A stretch of DNA of 64,000 bases from Strix aluco (lineage: Eukaryota > Chordata > Aves > Strigiformes > Strigidae). Location of the stretch: positions 1,984,001 to 2,048,000 of the forward strand of contig NC_133958.1 in assembly GCF_031877795.1 (NCBI RefSeq), given 5' to 3'. Every line of letters starts with the position of its first letter. Positions within the stretch are counted from its first letter, which is position 1. The notes beneath the pieces were generated by a model. The model saw only the letters and a list, made by a program, of their open reading frames with translations, ran no database searches and was not told where the DNA came from. A program made the translations under genes and the position numbers. Positions 24,301 through 40,641 of the stretch are shown here, piece after piece.

Positions 24301-27300
24301 GATCCTGCCTTGAGCCTCTCCCATCTCACAGCACACCCAGCAGAGACACTCTCTGTGATATAAGTAAGATGTTTTCCCCCCACAGCAGTCTGTAGAGAGC
24401 ATTCCCAGTTTGCTCTTAAACCTTGTCCTTATCAGCCTGCTTTTCTCACGCATTCCTGCAGAAGTAGGTCACACTAGTGGTTAAAACCACTGCTGCTGAA
24501 GTCTTTGCTGAGCATGCTGTCAAAGCTAAACACCACTGACTTCTGCCTCTGTTCACCTGCCAAGACCAAGCAGGCAGCAAAGCAGCAGCACCCCTCTGCC
24601 ACCCGTCCTCTCCCACGCGCAGCCCTGAGCACTGCACTGTGCTCTCAGCACCCTCATCTTCTGCTTCCTGTGGCCTCGGGGGCACCTTCCTGCTTGCACT
24701 CAACAGAGGGAGAGCGCAGCGCTTCTGAGAGGTGCTTATTCAGCTTCCAGCAGCCAACGCCATGCTGCTGGGCCTGGGAAAACCACAGTGAAGGTGCAGG
24801 AGCCCTGGCAGCAGAGGAGAACAATGCTCAGGGAGTGCTACCTTGAGGACAGGTTGGAGAGAGCTCTGTTCAGGACCTCTGGAGTGTCATCCGATGTCGG
24901 CACAGGGGCCGATCCTCCAAATTCAGATTTGCTTTCGCTGTCTGATGCTGTCTCTGCATCCAGCTTGTTCTCAGACTCTGACTCCTGCAAGTTAAAGAGA
25001 GACAAAGAGCTTTACTAGACGCAATGCTGGCACTCTTTGAAGAAACTCAGAACAGCCCACTGGATGTAACACTTATCACAACTCTGCTTCTGCATGAAAG
25101 AGGAGAAGAAAATATTCCGGGTATTACATGAGGTTATACCCATGAGAAACAACATCAAGTGTTTTAGGTGACATACACGATGAGTTTTACTCTCCATCAG
25201 TTTCGGCAGCAGCCACAGAAAAGAATCTGTTCCCTCTGAACAGTTAAAGATGCCTCACTGTTGATTAATAAGTATCTCCAAGTGCAGCAAATGCTTAAGG
25301 GACACAGGCTTGTTAGCAGGAATTTTCACAAGGTCTCCCAGTCCCCAGGCAGATCTCCAAGTATGCCACACTGCCCAAATCAGACAGAAAGGCCTCCAAG
25401 TAGACAGGCTCAAGGCCTCCAGACAGACCTTTAAAGTGCTGACTTTACATGCGGGCACTAAAAATAACACCGAGCCCATCTTCAAATAGCTGAAGAGGAA
25501 GAGCACGGCTTATCGCTCAGGCCCAACCATCCTCTCTGGCCACAGGAGAAACCTGATGTACTGGAAAGAAATACACGTGCTTTCCCCGCCCCTCGTACTG
25601 CTCCAGCACTTAGCTCAGAGCAAAGTCCTGTATTTAGGGGGGAAATAAATACAGGCAAGGCAGGAGGTTACTGAAGGCTCTGCAACAGGCCAGTGGTGGA
25701 AAAAGGATTATAAATGTCCTCCTGGCTCCCAGGCAGTCCCATGCCCTCTCCCAGCAGAATTCTTTCTTCTAGTCCAGCTCCTGAATAGAGGACAAATCCA
25801 AATTTTCACGTTTTGCCCTTCATTTCAGCAGCAGAGCTTCATCCTGTCCCTCAGTCCTTGAAGCAAGGAAGGAAAAGGCCACTCCCTGGGGAGCGCTCAT
25901 GTCTCAGGCATTTCACCTCAGACCATGCACTATTTTAAAACCCCCGGAAAACAGAGTGTGTTTGCAGGAAAAGCAAGGAGGGACACAAGCTGACAAATGC
26001 TGGGAGCTCTGCAAACAAAGCGACTTCACCCTTTTGGGCTCCCAGGCAGCGCTCCCCCGTGCTTGAAGAACAGCGACCCCCCCACCAAAACACGCATCCG
26101 CTGGGACTGGTTTGGTGTAACCAAATCCAGGAGTATTTGTAGTTCACTAGAGCAGTAAGCCTGGAGTAGCTTCCTTATTTAAGGCAGGAAGAGATAATTA
26201 CTCCCCAAGCTGTAATGTATCAATGGCTGCAGGCCAGGTTCTTAAAACAGACAAGGACAACTAGACACCGTCAGGTGGAGGCAGCTAAAAATACGACGGT
26301 GTTGTCAGAGATGACTTCCGGGGACGAGCGAAGCACCAGCCATCCCACCAGTCACATCTCGTGTCGCCTCTTCCTCGCCTTGATTCACACTCACTTCTTT
26401 CTGTTCCCATCGACTGGGAAGGAAGAGGAAACCAAAACTAAACACCTTTGCCAGCACTCACGTGGGTGTGGCAAGCTGATAAAGAAATGCAACATGGCTT
26501 TTTTTTTCGGCTGGCTTTTAAGTGACCTGTAAAACCTGCTTGTCCCTTGGACTTCAGAGAGATTTAGTGCCAGTTAGCTGGGAACACCCAATAGATCAAA
26601 TTCATAAGGCAGCTGCAAATGGCAGCAGGCGAAAAGACTGGAAATGATAAAACTCCCTGAAGTCCATGAGTTTGGCATCCTGTAGCACAGCACAGGTCAG
26701 GGGCCCTGTTCTCGAGCAGGTTTTGGGAAATGCATGTAGCACTACATTTAGCTCCAGTCAATGTTTCCCATTGCAATGCTTTCTCTATGCTTTCTCCAAG
26801 AGAAGGATTCTCTGAAGAATTCTCCTGTGAGCAATCTAAACAGAGAGAAGCTTCAGCTCTAGCCTGACCAAACTCAGTTTCTCCTTCTGGTCTTCTAGAT
26901 TCCATTTAGGAAATGGGGGCTTCTCTTGTTGCACATTTCTAAAGACAAAAAATTAATGTGACTGATTCAAATCAAATGGGCAAGGAAGTGTTTAGGTACA
27001 TCAGGCAATCACTATCATCTGTACAGGCTAAAATCAAAAACCTCAAGCAGCTTTCTAATGCAGTCCAAGTATCCATCATCTCACGCAAGTCCCAGGCTCG
27101 CCAGCCATGTGATAAAAGGACTAAGCATTGAAACAAGGAAGCAGATCCAAGGCACCATCCCTGCATTTTACTCCCCAAAGTGCTAACGTTGCAGGGCTAA
27201 GTGCAAAGCAGGCAAATTACTCCTTGCCTGTAGCCCAGAGGATCTGAAGTTCCACAAAGTGCTCAGGGATCAAAAGAAAGGGAAGGAGCACTGATGCCTT

Positions 27301-30300
27301 CCTCCCTTCTGCTCCTGGCCAAGAACATGAAGGATGAAAGCAACTGCATAGCTCAAGAGACAGAGGAATTTGATGTTGCAACCAAGCTGCTGGAATGGGC
27401 AGTCCCGACCTCTGCCACGGCCCAGCCAATAATTTCTTGCACTGACATGGATGGTGCAGCTAAATTGATGTAAACCTGATCCACCAATTTCAGTGCAACG
27501 CCAAGCCAAACCTTATGCTAAAAAGTGTTTTGGTCTCCAAAAGCAGGAGCAAAACCTCACAGGATAAGTCCAACAGCGCAGGCATCCCGCTGTTCCCCAC
27601 TTCATCCTCAGCAGCGGGAAGAGGAGACGTTGTGCAACAGACACGCAATACCCACAGCTCCAACCAGCATCGACACTTTATTTCCAGAGAGTACAAAGAA
27701 GGCAGTCAAGAGGTTTGTCAAGATAAAGGGATGTTGTTAGGGTTCGACATTAAATGTAAGACTCATTCCTGCTACAGGTCTTGCTTGCTCAATTTAAGCC
27801 TGATGGGAGGTGGAAGAAACATTTTCCCTGATGGAAGAAATGGCCAAAGTGAGGGCTAACATACATTTTAACATCTTCACTCTGAAACCAACCGAGCAGC
27901 GCTGGGAATCAGCTCTTCCTACTTAGATCTCTAACTGAAACAGCGTTAAGATTATATAGGACATTGTGCCAGATATAGGCTATGGAGAGGACTCAGTAAT
28001 TGACACTATTTTTATACCTTTTATGCAAATTGCAACCATCAGCCTACAAATCACCAGTTTAAGCAGCTGAGCGAGATGCTAAATAACTTGTTTAAGCCTG
28101 AGTGTGATGCACCCTGGTCTGGTCTACTTAATCCAGCTGTGGCATTGCCTTGGTAACACCCTCCCGCACGTTTCCACTGCTATCTCACTGGTCCTCCAGC
28201 CGAGCCAGACAGATCCATCCCCAAAGGATAATCATCGGATAGCAACGCTTTCCGCAAAGCAGCTTGCAGCAGCAAGCACAGAGTGCAAACCGGCACAGAC
28301 GACAGTGAGTGATGCTCGCCGAGGGCTATTGCTGGTGAAAATCTAAGCTCATTACAGAGTCAGTGCTTCTGCAAAGAGCTTGAGACGGCAAGGGGCAGGT
28401 TTGGGCTGTGTTAAGCCACAGACTGCAAAGTGTGCCCCGCAGTACCAGTACAAACAGCGTTTCAGGGAAGCTGGGTCTAAGAGATGGTATTCTGTCACCA
28501 ATTCTGCTGCTCACCTAAGAAACACCAGGTTTCTGATGCCTCCTCTGTGCTGCTTTCTCCTATTTTCTGCTCTTGAAACAAAAGCCTGGAGAGACTCAGA
28601 CTCACAGCAAGTTAACCCAGAAATCATGACTTGACTCCTTACCCAGCTGCTGGACCGAACTCTCTCCTTTACCCTTCCACGGACCTTATTTCTGCCTTTT
28701 TTTGGGTTGTTGTTTAGGTTCTTCCCAAAATCGAAGATATTTAGCTACAGGCTGATTCTCACATACATCTGATCACACCTGAACCAACTGTGACTTGGAG
28801 GTAGCAACTAACACAGCCCAACACTGGTACCCAAAAGCTTCACTCTTGCACCAAGGTCTCACTGAACCAGAAGCTGCCCAGACAAATGAAAATGCAGCCC
28901 CATCACCTTTCAGCAATCCCACTGGTGCTCCTGCACTGGGGCATAGCTGTCTCCAGCTGTATTTATTCCATATGCTCTTACCACACCTCTCCCTCACCCA
29001 TTTTCCTGTTAGTTCAGTGGTTGATACTCCCTCTGCCTCTCTCCTCCCAGGCAGGACAGCCGAGCCCTCAGTGCAAACATGGGTCAGGATGCCAGAAATC
29101 TACGTGCACGATGCAGAGCCAAGCAACAATTAAAACCCCTTAGTAAGAGCAAAACAAACTTTCCCTCCACTTACCTTGGAATCTGGCTTTATCTTTCCTT
29201 TTCTTTTACAGGGTAAGCATTAAGTCTATTAAAACACAGTAGCTTTTACTGGCTTTTGTTACCAACATGCAGTTATTAAATTGAAGGGCTCTTCTTTGTG
29301 CAAATCTGCCTGTCCAGCACCATAGGCAAGCCCCATGCTGCTCCTTCAATTTATCATCTCAGTATTGAAGGCTTCATAAAGAATCAAGGGAATAAGTAAT
29401 GCAGGAATAAAATCAAGATAGCAACGTACATTTTATCCTTACTCATTTCTACAGAAGTCATCATAAGAAGAAGGAGTAAAACCCACAGATCTCTGTGAGG
29501 GCTGTTTCTCCAGACTGGTTAACCAGAGCAGACAGAGGAAAAAAGCCAGATACCTACTTCCTTGTTATATTTGTGAAATCAGTAGATCTAAGCAACATTT
29601 GTGAACAATATTTTATCACCCTAAAGAAAGATACACGGAGAAACAAGTTGTCTTAGCTGTCTTTAAACAACTTAACTCCTGCAAGCATGCGGTAAGAAAT
29701 TTGTGCTCACACTTTAAATGGCTTTCTTGCAGCGGAAGCTGTGAGCGCTCGTTTTTTTTTTTTTGCCCAAATATCCATGACATGATCTCAGTTGTCATAG
29801 AAACAAGTCAGCTATCTCCTTGCCAAAAATTTTCTGCCTAATACAGAGATACAGTTAAGTATTCAATGCTGGCAGATTAAATTAGTTCAAGAAATCCCAT
29901 TATTTGTGCACCTTTCTTGAAGCAAGGTGCTGTTTTATTTAGACCTCCTGCCAGATTTTAACAAAAAGCTGTGACGGAAAATGCTAATACACTGCTAAAG
30001 AGAAAAATATAGTTGCTGTTTCAGGCAGTATAATTGAGAGCTAAAACAACAGGGACCAACTGTACTAAAGCCTCTGCTATTCTCACCTCTGAGCACATTT
30101 GCAGGATCGAGGCCAATATAATTAGTCGAATGGATACAAACCCAGTGGCGTCAGTTATGAAAATCTCAATGTTTTTCAAAACTGATTTTACTTCCTATGC
30201 CCAGGAAACTTCTCTGCTCCGTTCCCCTCTCCCCTTCTTTGCTGCTTTACCTACATGGCACCTGCCCGTCTCCAACAGCTGCCGGGCCACCTCAGACAGA

Positions 30301-33300
30301 TCCACCAAGGTGATATCGAGGCAAAAAAAGGTCCTGTTACTCCCTAATTATAGGATATTCTCTTTTAGAGGTTTACAAGCTCAGAAGGGTGAAACGAGAG
30401 AGGGAAGTTTGGAGACCATTAACACTAGAAGTAAGAAGCAAACAAGTGTCTAGACTTGATTTGTACTAAGGTCCCAAAAAAGCACTGGCTTTTTGCAAGT
30501 GGGCACAAAGTAGCTCCTGTCCTGGTGCTGGTCTAGGAGAAAGGGCTTGCACTTCTCAGGCTGTGAAGTTATCTGCAGGGCAATTAAATTCAAGTTTCTC
30601 ATGTCCCCCATCAAGAGATCCCACCAAGCTGGCATCTAGCGGTGACTGCTTGATTCGTTGTCTCAAAAAAATCAGTGAAGCTCAGGTTTCATTTACGTTG
30701 ATATGGGACTCCCTTCCCCATCCCAAAAAAAACATATTCCAGTTGAAAACATGCACAGAAATTAGGGCATGCCTAAAAACAGAGACCGTTAGCAGATAAC
30801 ATCACAAAAAGCATAAATGTTTGCATAGCGGCTGAAATAACTAAGAAAACTCCCATGGCCGCCCGCTTTGTTTTGAACACAAGCAGGCTCAGCCAGTGGG
30901 ATGTGATCGGAGGTATGCACAGTCTGCAGTCAGCAGAACAACAGTCTGATACAAGAGCCTGATCTCAGTCAGCAAATATGATTCATGCCAAGTCGCGTAT
31001 CCCTGTGACTCACTTAGCACAAGTTAATCCTCTGCCTGGCCCCCAACGCAGCACCCACTCCGGGGTCTGTTTATTCCAGGAAATCAAGAAGGTAAATGCA
31101 TCAGGCTCCAAGTCCTTTCAAGAAGCTGTTGTATATACAAAAGAGCACAAAAATAGATTGCTGGTTCTGGCATTCCTCCAGAATTTCTTACTGCTAAGTA
31201 AGGAACCTGCCTCCCCGCCTCAAACACACGATGGAGATGTTTTGGAGATAGGCTTCAGTGCTGGGTTCTCCTGGATCTAACTGGCATCCCTCTGCTACAG
31301 AGGCATTTACCGAACAGGCAGACTTTGTTGTCCCTGCAGACACAGAAACACGTACAGAAACGAGAAAGCAAAGCTCCTAAAGGCCTCTCGGAATTGGTGT
31401 CTGAAAGAGGCTGCCCCAGCCCGGAGCTGCGTCTGCCCAATTCTGCACAGATACTGCGATCTGCTGTTATTTGGAGGAGCTGTGAGAAACGAGGGAGAAC
31501 AAACAGCTCTGCAGAAACAGGTACACTATTCACATCGGAAGGTTAGTGCAGGAAAAGTCTATTTTTGTCCTTCGAAATGATAACTTGCATCACGCCAAGG
31601 CCGATGGCTTCTGACCCTCAACTCCTCTGGAGTTATACATATTTTTCCAAAATCTAATCAGAAAAAAATCTTACCACTCTATTTAATTTGCTGACTTTAA
31701 GGTGGTACCACAATCTTGTTCACATTTCTCTACCAGTCAATCCCGTTGGCTTTATTTGAACTAATCAGGGGATGGAGCCATGTAGGACTTGGACCGGTAC
31801 GTTTAGGTGTAATCCTGATGAACCCAAATCTGCAGTACTCTGAAGTCAGAGCTATCATCATAAACCTACGGACTACCACACACCTTGTTCTAAAGAGAAA
31901 TGATTGAATCTTCATGGTCCTTTATAATCCTGGAAAGTATAAATCAGAGAAAACTCAAGTGAAGCAGATCACCAGGAAGGACACAGGCTAACACAGACCA
32001 CATTTTTGGGGAAAACAATAGAGCTATTAACAGGCACAGTAATAATTTTCTGTCCCAAATTCCTGCAGATGTGTCCTGGCCAATACAAAGAAAAGTGACA
32101 GTATTCTTCACGTTCAGAAAGGAAATACAGATTTGCTTGGAAACACTGCATCTTCCCATAAGTTGTTTTCCTAAGGGTTTTACCTCCAAGGTTAGTCTAC
32201 CCCTGGTGCACATCACTGCTCATTTAAAGCAGGCAGGAGGATAAAATGGTTTTCTTGCCACCTAATGTGTGGTATGTGGTTGACAGACAGGGAGATCGGT
32301 CCTCAGTTTTCCTCCCCGCTGGGAAATGCAAACATCTCATCACAATTTCTCTCTTCTCAGCACCAAACATCCCTCCATTCACAAGAATCACCCCCAGCAT
32401 ATCACTGCAAGCACATGGCTTCGGAAGCGCACGCAGAGACACTCTTCGTGTGCAGAACAGCTCCTCTGAGCACTGTGCGAGAGCCCTGACCTCAACCTAC
32501 AACGGCGGGGTCAAAGACAGCACGAATAGCCATGGGGAGCTGTGGATGTGCCACGGCCTCCCTCCGTCACCCTGCGCTACACTAACCTTATTGTCCACAA
32601 TAACAAAACGCAATCACGCTGGAGCAGCAAGAGGGAACTCGGTGAGAAGCTCCCAGATCCACAAAGACCCAGCGGGAACACTACAGAAAACAGGTCAGCC
32701 ATCTGCCTGGAGGTAACGGCGACTTTTAGATACTGCCAAGAGAGACAGTCTCTTGTGTAGCTCTCCAGACCAGACAGTCATTAAATAAAGATAGGAAACA
32801 GAAGCCAGCTCTGAACTATCTGAAGGGCTGAGTAACAGAAAAGCACTTGTGGGGTTTAACCTGAGCGTTGAGAGTCTCCCTCCTCACTTTGTCATGCACG
32901 AGCACTGCCCACAGCTCCATGCAGACTGGGAAGGAAAGGACCTCCTCACAGCCCAAGGCAGAGACATCCAACCCTTAAAATGACAAAAATCTTCCTGGGA
33001 TCAAACTTCTCTGGCATCACCACAAACGAGCAAAGAAATGGGCAGTTCAGTGGAGAGCCTGCACGTTTTGCAAAAAGCAGTGGTCAAGTCAAACACCATC
33101 CAAAGGATATGCAGCTCTTTCATCAGCTCCAGGGCAGGCCAGAAGCTGGCAAAGGTATTAAATATAACAGCCGGTTATACTGAGCTCCATTAGAAATGCA
33201 ATCAGTCCAATTTCTCTTTGTCATAATTAACAACAACGGATAACAATGCACTCCTGTTGGTAAACACACATAAAGCTGAGCATCAGATGGCAAGGAAGGC

Positions 33301-36300
33301 TGAAATGTATTCTTACATCAGACCTGAGATTGCTAGCATCTGTCAAGAATAAAGGAGGTTCATGATTCAGCAGAAGCCAAGCAAACTGATGTGTGGTATC
33401 AAGCCTGAAATAATATTAAGAGCTATTAAAAAAACAAGCCTTTGGGGTGGGTCTAGAAGCAGGCTTGGATGAGGATGAAGAGAGGCATCGCTGTGGTGGT
33501 TTATTGGTTTTGGTCTTACAAGAACCTCATCTTGTTATCACAAACTCCCAACTCCTAGGAGCTCTCCTGTGACCTGGGAAGTAACAGGATTTGAAATTGC
33601 CCACATTTTCACAGCGCCTGCACTGTTATTTCTCTACACCCTGCACCCTCTCCCAAGCCGAACACCAAAATCGGAGCTGCTGCATCCTTTCCAGCACAGA
33701 CCAGGCTGGCGTTCTCATCTACCCTTCACCCTCCCAAGCAGACCTAAGGGACAGTTACTTGTCAGCACGAGCATTCAAACACTGGCATTTACTTAGCTCA
33801 GTATCTTCAAAGCACTTTATATCACTAGGGAAGTCTTGCAAAACACCCAGAAGCACAAGAAATCAAGAGGCTTGGAAGCCAAAGTCCTTCACATTTTGTA
33901 CCACATGATACAGATGTAGCCAGATAAAAAGTCACATTGTCAGTCCAACCGCAAAACCGGGCTGGAAAGAACAAGAGTCCTCATCATCAAACCTTTCCTA
34001 AGTACAGAAACATTTCCCCCTTGCACACTTCATGCCTGCTTTCCAAGGCCTTGTACCAGCGAAGCGACGCTCCTGCGCTTTTCCTGTAAGAAAGGAGCAC
34101 GCCCAGCTGCTGCGGGTGCAGCGAGGTGCCGAACGCTGCACTGTGGAAAAATCCACCTGCACGGGCCACTGCACAAAACTGCCTGCCAGCAGAGCGACTG
34201 CAGGCACCGCTTCTATTTGATCTTGCAGCTGCCACCTCTCTTAAAAGGGACAATATTTTCCAGCAAGACACTGCCTGACAGTGACAACGGGGTCGGTAAA
34301 CAAAGCCATAAGTGATGCAGGGGTGTGATCTGCAGCCCAGATAAGCCTGCCTCTAAACAGACCTGCCCTCCTCCCCTTCCATGGGACTAGGCCATGGGAT
34401 GTCTGAGACCCCCTCCGCTAATTTCAGACAACTACCAGTGCAACCATCCTAGCAACAGAAGGACGGAAAAGGAAAAAACCCTCTGTCCTCACTTCTGAGC
34501 CACACAAAGTGCAAACCGCTACTGACAAGCAACCTTAAAATCCCATTAAACTAGCAAAGGTGTTCCGGAGCTCTGCATGCATCATGAAACAATTTGCCTT
34601 CACACTTTTCCTGTTCTCTTTGGAAGCTGGAAGAGAAAATGTGATTTAATGGCATACACACAACACAGGAGAGAAGGCATTGACCTCTGATTTCAGATAA
34701 TGAATGAGTCTACAAAGCAAAGGGATGAGCCTACAAAGACCGAGGGAGAACGGGATCTGTAATAACAAGAAACTAGACCTTGTTTCAGTCACCTGATCTC
34801 AGGTATCTACACACTAACAGCAACAGTTAACAACATCTAAGAAGTCCTTGGGCTAAGAAAATGGGTACCAAGCACAAATAACACCAGAGCAGGTTTCCCT
34901 GTGTTTTCACTGGAGAGATCAGAAGGAGTTCACTGATCAAACAGATGTTGCCTTGTTCCCTTTGAGACAAAGATTGTGTGTTGCACAAGTTTTAACACAA
35001 ATTGATTTTAAAATGTTTTGCTCCTTCGGTTGAGACCGTTGTGCCAGAGTTTCAGCTATAAGCATTGCCCTGTGCCAGCGGGGAGGAAAACATCAAAGCT
35101 GCCACATTGTGCAAGGGTTAGAGGACCAGAAAGTGAAACCAGCCTCTCTCTTTCCACTATCAAAACAGTAAAGTGGGAACAAGTACAAAACACAACTTTC
35201 CGGGTCTAATCTTAAAATCAGCCTTGATGTTTACATCTCATTTTAACTCGTTTCTTTTAATATGCTGAGAGCTCTTTTCAGAAGACATAAGGGTTTCTGT
35301 AGAATACAATATGCATTGCTAAATCATTTTTCTTGGCAAGGCTAACTGAATGACAAAGCAGAAACAGGAATCTCCCCTCTCAACAGCAATACCTGCAGGC
35401 AGGCTAAGACCACCGATAAACAGGACGCGCATGAGCAATTTTGCTGCGTTGGCTTTATACTGATGTTATTCCCAGGCTCTGCCAGGCATTTCCCAAGCAC
35501 TAAAACCACAACGGCTTGATCTCAGGGGAGGAAAGAAAAATCTGCCACTGAGGTCTGCTGCCAAGGAAAGCACAACACTGTGGGGTTTTACTAATGGCAG
35601 GATAACTGTTACCAGGTAACCGCCTACCAGGCTTGATTTTAACAGTTTTGGGAAATTCTCTGCCTGCCATAACTGCTTTCTATTGTTAAGAGACGTCACA
35701 TTCAGCACCTCAGAGGAGCTGTTCTTCATTGCTTGGAAACATCTTTTCCTTTTTTATTTTCTCTTGCAATTCATTTGAGCTGCTTTAGGATGAGCAGGAT
35801 GACATAAATGTTCCCTCTCTCTAGTAAAGACGCTTCAAGTCATTGACTCAAAAGTAATATTAGAGGAGCCCTTCAGAAGGCTCGCTATATGTAAAAAGCA
35901 TACTTGCCTGGAGATAACAAGATTGCACTCAAAATAGCGGCCCTCTGACCTTCTTTGGCAACTTCCGCATGACAAGAAGCTAAAGCAAGATCGCAGCTTG
36001 GCCGAGGGAGTTTGTTTGCATGCTGGTTAAGCAGTACCAGTCCTTCCAGGCTGCTGAGGGACGTCTTCCAACTCCCACAAAAGTTCTGGAATATAAAAGT
36101 CCCTGAAGATTTTCTGCTGCGAAGTAAATTCCAACTGAGACAAATGTACTTATCTAGAGGATAACAGCTTTGCCCTGTGCACAACAACAACAAAAGAGGA
36201 GCCATCTTATTGCTCTCTTAATAGAGGTTGGCAAATCTGCATGTGAGGCAGCTTCATGGAAGCTATGAAAAAGGCAGAAACTTCAGTTCTACACCAAGGC

Positions 36301-37430
36301 AACCCATTCGCGACGCTGTCAGTGCTCTCTGTCCCAGTTCCCTCGCTAATCACATCAGAACAATAAAGCTTCCTCAAACCTGACTGTAGAGCTCCTAGCA
36401 GGTGTTAAACCGGCATTCAAAACAGCGTTAAATGTGACATTTAAATTGCAAAAGACAGTTTTGCCTCATGATTTCACGCTTCTCTGAATTGCGTGCTTCA
36501 TGCATTAACAAAGGAAACATCAATATGATGCTACTAAAGGGCAAACGGACAATTCCAGGGTTGCTCCCAAGGTACGCGCATTAAACCCCAACGCAGCAAA
36601 GAATCGCTTTTCCCTCCAGTTTTTCGTCTTTGTGACCCTGCAAATATTATTTACAAAGTTTTTCTTGACTGATTATTCCTCTTGCTCCTTTCCTCTTTGG
36701 GGAGGCGCAGGAGTGAAAGATGACAAGGGTGACGACATGACTCACGGAGCAACTGCCAAGCTCGGAGCATCCAACTGGGTTTGGGTTTGGAACAGAAGTG
36801 ACGTTACGGGGAAAGAGTCAAGTTCTCTTTTCACAGCTCTTCTTTGGAGAAACACAACCGTTAAACCTCACTAAACTATCGATGGAGACCACACACCCCG
36901 TTGCAGGAGTGAGTACATACTTAGGGATGACTTAGGATGTACCAAAGTCTTACCTAAAGCAATCTGCAGGGTTTTGTAACCCCAACTCGAAATACCCAAC
37001 AAAACCAGTTTACGCGCGGATCTCCCCGCTCCTAGAAGGCGGGAGCCGGGACCGGTTGTCCAGCCACGGATGAAAACACCCCCGAGGCCCGGCTTTGCTC
37101 GTTTGGGGCCGGTTTTGGGGCTGTCGCGGTGGGGTAAATAAACCAAGCAACGGGCCCCGCAGGCGCTGCAAGAGCACAGGGAGAGGCGCACGGTGCAGGG
37201 CAGGACGGGGGTCGCGCAGCAGCGGCCTCAGCCCCGGCGGGAGGAGAAGAGACCCCCGCGGTCCGCAGGCCGCGCAGCCCGCCCGCCCGCCGCAGGCCCC
37301 GCGCCCCCCCGCCGCTCCCCGCCCCGCTCCCCGGCCTGCCCCCTCCGCTCCCCGGCCCGCACCCCACCTTCTCCTCGGGGTCCCGCGCCCCGCCGGGCTC
37401 CCGGCCGAGCCGCTGCCGCAGCTCGCTCAT
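15380..37430 (-). CDS. CDS2: CDS2, CDP-diacylglycerol synthase 2 (complete, 13 exons, 448 aa)
   Basis: The enzyme makes CDP-diacylglycerol from phosphatidic acid and CTP in the ER membrane, feeding phosphatidylinositol synthesis. Coding exons, in transcript order: 37430-37368, 24984-24842, 23873-23777, 23371-23274, 21650-21511, 21094-21036, 20270-20188, 19332-19245, 18909-18841, 18181-18029, 17722-17603, 16302-16199, 15509-15380. All have GT/AG ends and consistent phases, totalling 1347 bp with a TAG stop. The start [13 protein letters not shown] lies in the CpG island. Residues 22-68 form an acidic Ser-rich cytosolic tail ([18 protein letters not shown]), followed by hydrophobic membrane segments from [10 protein letters not shown] onward. 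The family signature S-x-x-K-R-(x)4-K-D...GHGG-x-x-D-R-x-D spans residues 362-388 across exons 11 and 12, with the key acidic residues intact. Human CDS2 (445 aa) is the closest match I remember; CDS1 differs more in the N-terminal tail. The C-terminus ends GMLGSLEDA. Confidence 0.97.
16318..16398 (+). repeat. CR1 LINE 3'-tail fragment next to CDS2 exon 12
   Basis: About 80 bp matches the CR1 3' end: it aligns base by base, with few differences, to the tail of the CR1 copy at 49386-49465 (GTCAGTGTGAGGTT near its start, CTTTTCCAAC in the middle, and a final GATTCTGATTCT). It is antisense to CDS2 and starts only about 15 bp upstream of the exon 12 acceptor. Confidence 0.85.
17209..17216. promoter_or_regulatory. 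Perfect cAMP-response element in the LTR
   Basis: TGACGTCA, the palindromic CREB/ATF consensus, lies ten bases upstream of the LTR TATA box (17226). It is the expected place for a U3 activator site. Confidence 0.7.
17226..17231 (+). promoter_or_regulatory. LTR TATA box
   Basis: TATAAA within AGCGTATAAAGCCGG of the solo LTR, on the plus strand, downstream of the CRE. Confidence 0.65.
22152..23075 (-). mobile_element. CR1 LINE, 5'-truncated, with broken reverse-transcriptase C-terminus
   Basis: On the minus strand the element runs from about 23075 to its 3' end at about 22152. Translation shows CR1 ORF2 motifs in order: the catalytic FADDT of reverse transcriptase (near 23020), then [19 protein letters not shown] and [14 protein letters not shown], then [20 protein letters not shown] and REWNRLP, then the short 3' UTR ending near CCAACCTGAGATTCTGTGAT. 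The frame is broken by a stop just after FADDTK and by at least two frameshifts, so it is dead. It lies in CDS2 intron 4, in the same orientation as the gene. Confidence 0.93.
24985..37367 (-). other. CDS2: CDS2 intron 1 (12.4 kb)
   Basis: This large first intron lies between the CpG-island exon encoding the first 21 residues and exon 2. The donor is GTGGGGTG and the acceptor ends TTGCAG. I recognise no CR1, LTR, tRNA or microRNA in it. A T run lies at about 29750-29764. The open frames on both strands are short (at most 139 codons) and look random. Confidence 0.75.
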
Positions 37431-37494
37431 GCCGGATCCGCGCCCGCGGCCGCTCCGCACCGCTCCGCCGCCGATGCGCCCCTCACTCCCGCGG

Positions 37495-37508
37495 CCACCA
37501 GGGGGCGG
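37495..37508. promoter_or_regulatory. CTCF-like motif in the CDS2 promoter
   Basis: CCACCAGGGGGCGG fits every position of the core CTCF consensus CCASYAGRKGGCRS. It is about 65 bp upstream of the CDS2 start codon, in the 5' UTR or core promoter. Confidence 0.6.
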
Positions 37509-38139
37509 GCGAGGGCAGAGCCCCGCCGCCGCCCAATCAGCGGCGCGGGAGGGAGGCGGAGGCGGGACTTGCCCCGTCCTGGCTCCGCCCAGGTGTACCC
37601 GGATGTGAGGCCGCCGGCGCCATCATGGGTGGGCGCAAGTGCGTAGCTGCCGCCGGGGGGAGGGATCGGGAAAGCCCCGCGCGCGGGAAGCTGACGGGCT
37701 CGGGGAGAATCGTGGCGGGTTTGTCTCCCAGAGGAATTGTCGCGGGTTGTCACTCAGGCCTGGAGTTCCTGTCAGGAACTGGCGTCTGAGGAGAGGCGCC
37801 TCGAGCTGTCCCTACGGACAGGCCCTGCGTGTGGCACTGGCGCGGGCTGCAGTGACCAGAGAGCCCCCCCCCGACTCAGAGGGAGCCCCCCCTCAGCCGG
37901 GGCGCGGGGCGAGCGCGGTCTCCCGGCACCGCCATTCCCGCTAGGCCCGCCGGCCATCGCCGCACGGCGAGGCGGGACGCGGGCTCGCGCCACTGGGAGT
38001 GTGTAGTCCGCGTGGTGATTGGCTCCCGCCGGATGAGGGGGCAGGATTAAGGGCAGGAGCGGCGCCGGGATTGGTCGGAGAGCCTGGGGGGAGGGAGCGG
38101 GGGGGACAGGTTACGTGAGCGTGGATAGGGTGTCGCTGA

Positions 38140-40641
<2,502 letters not shown>

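Larger units (their letters stand above)
15510..24841 (-). other. CDS2: CDS2 introns 2-12
   Basis: These introns separate CDS2 exons 2 to 13. Lengths from intron 2 to 12 are about 968, 405, 1623, 416, 765, 855, 335, 659, 306, 1300 and 689 bp. Intron 4 (21651-23273) holds a CR1 LINE fragment. Intron 11 (16303-17602) holds a solo LTR and a short CR1 tail. Nothing else was recognised in the others apart from purine-rich simple tracts near 18183-18225 and 18910-18935. Confidence 0.85.
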
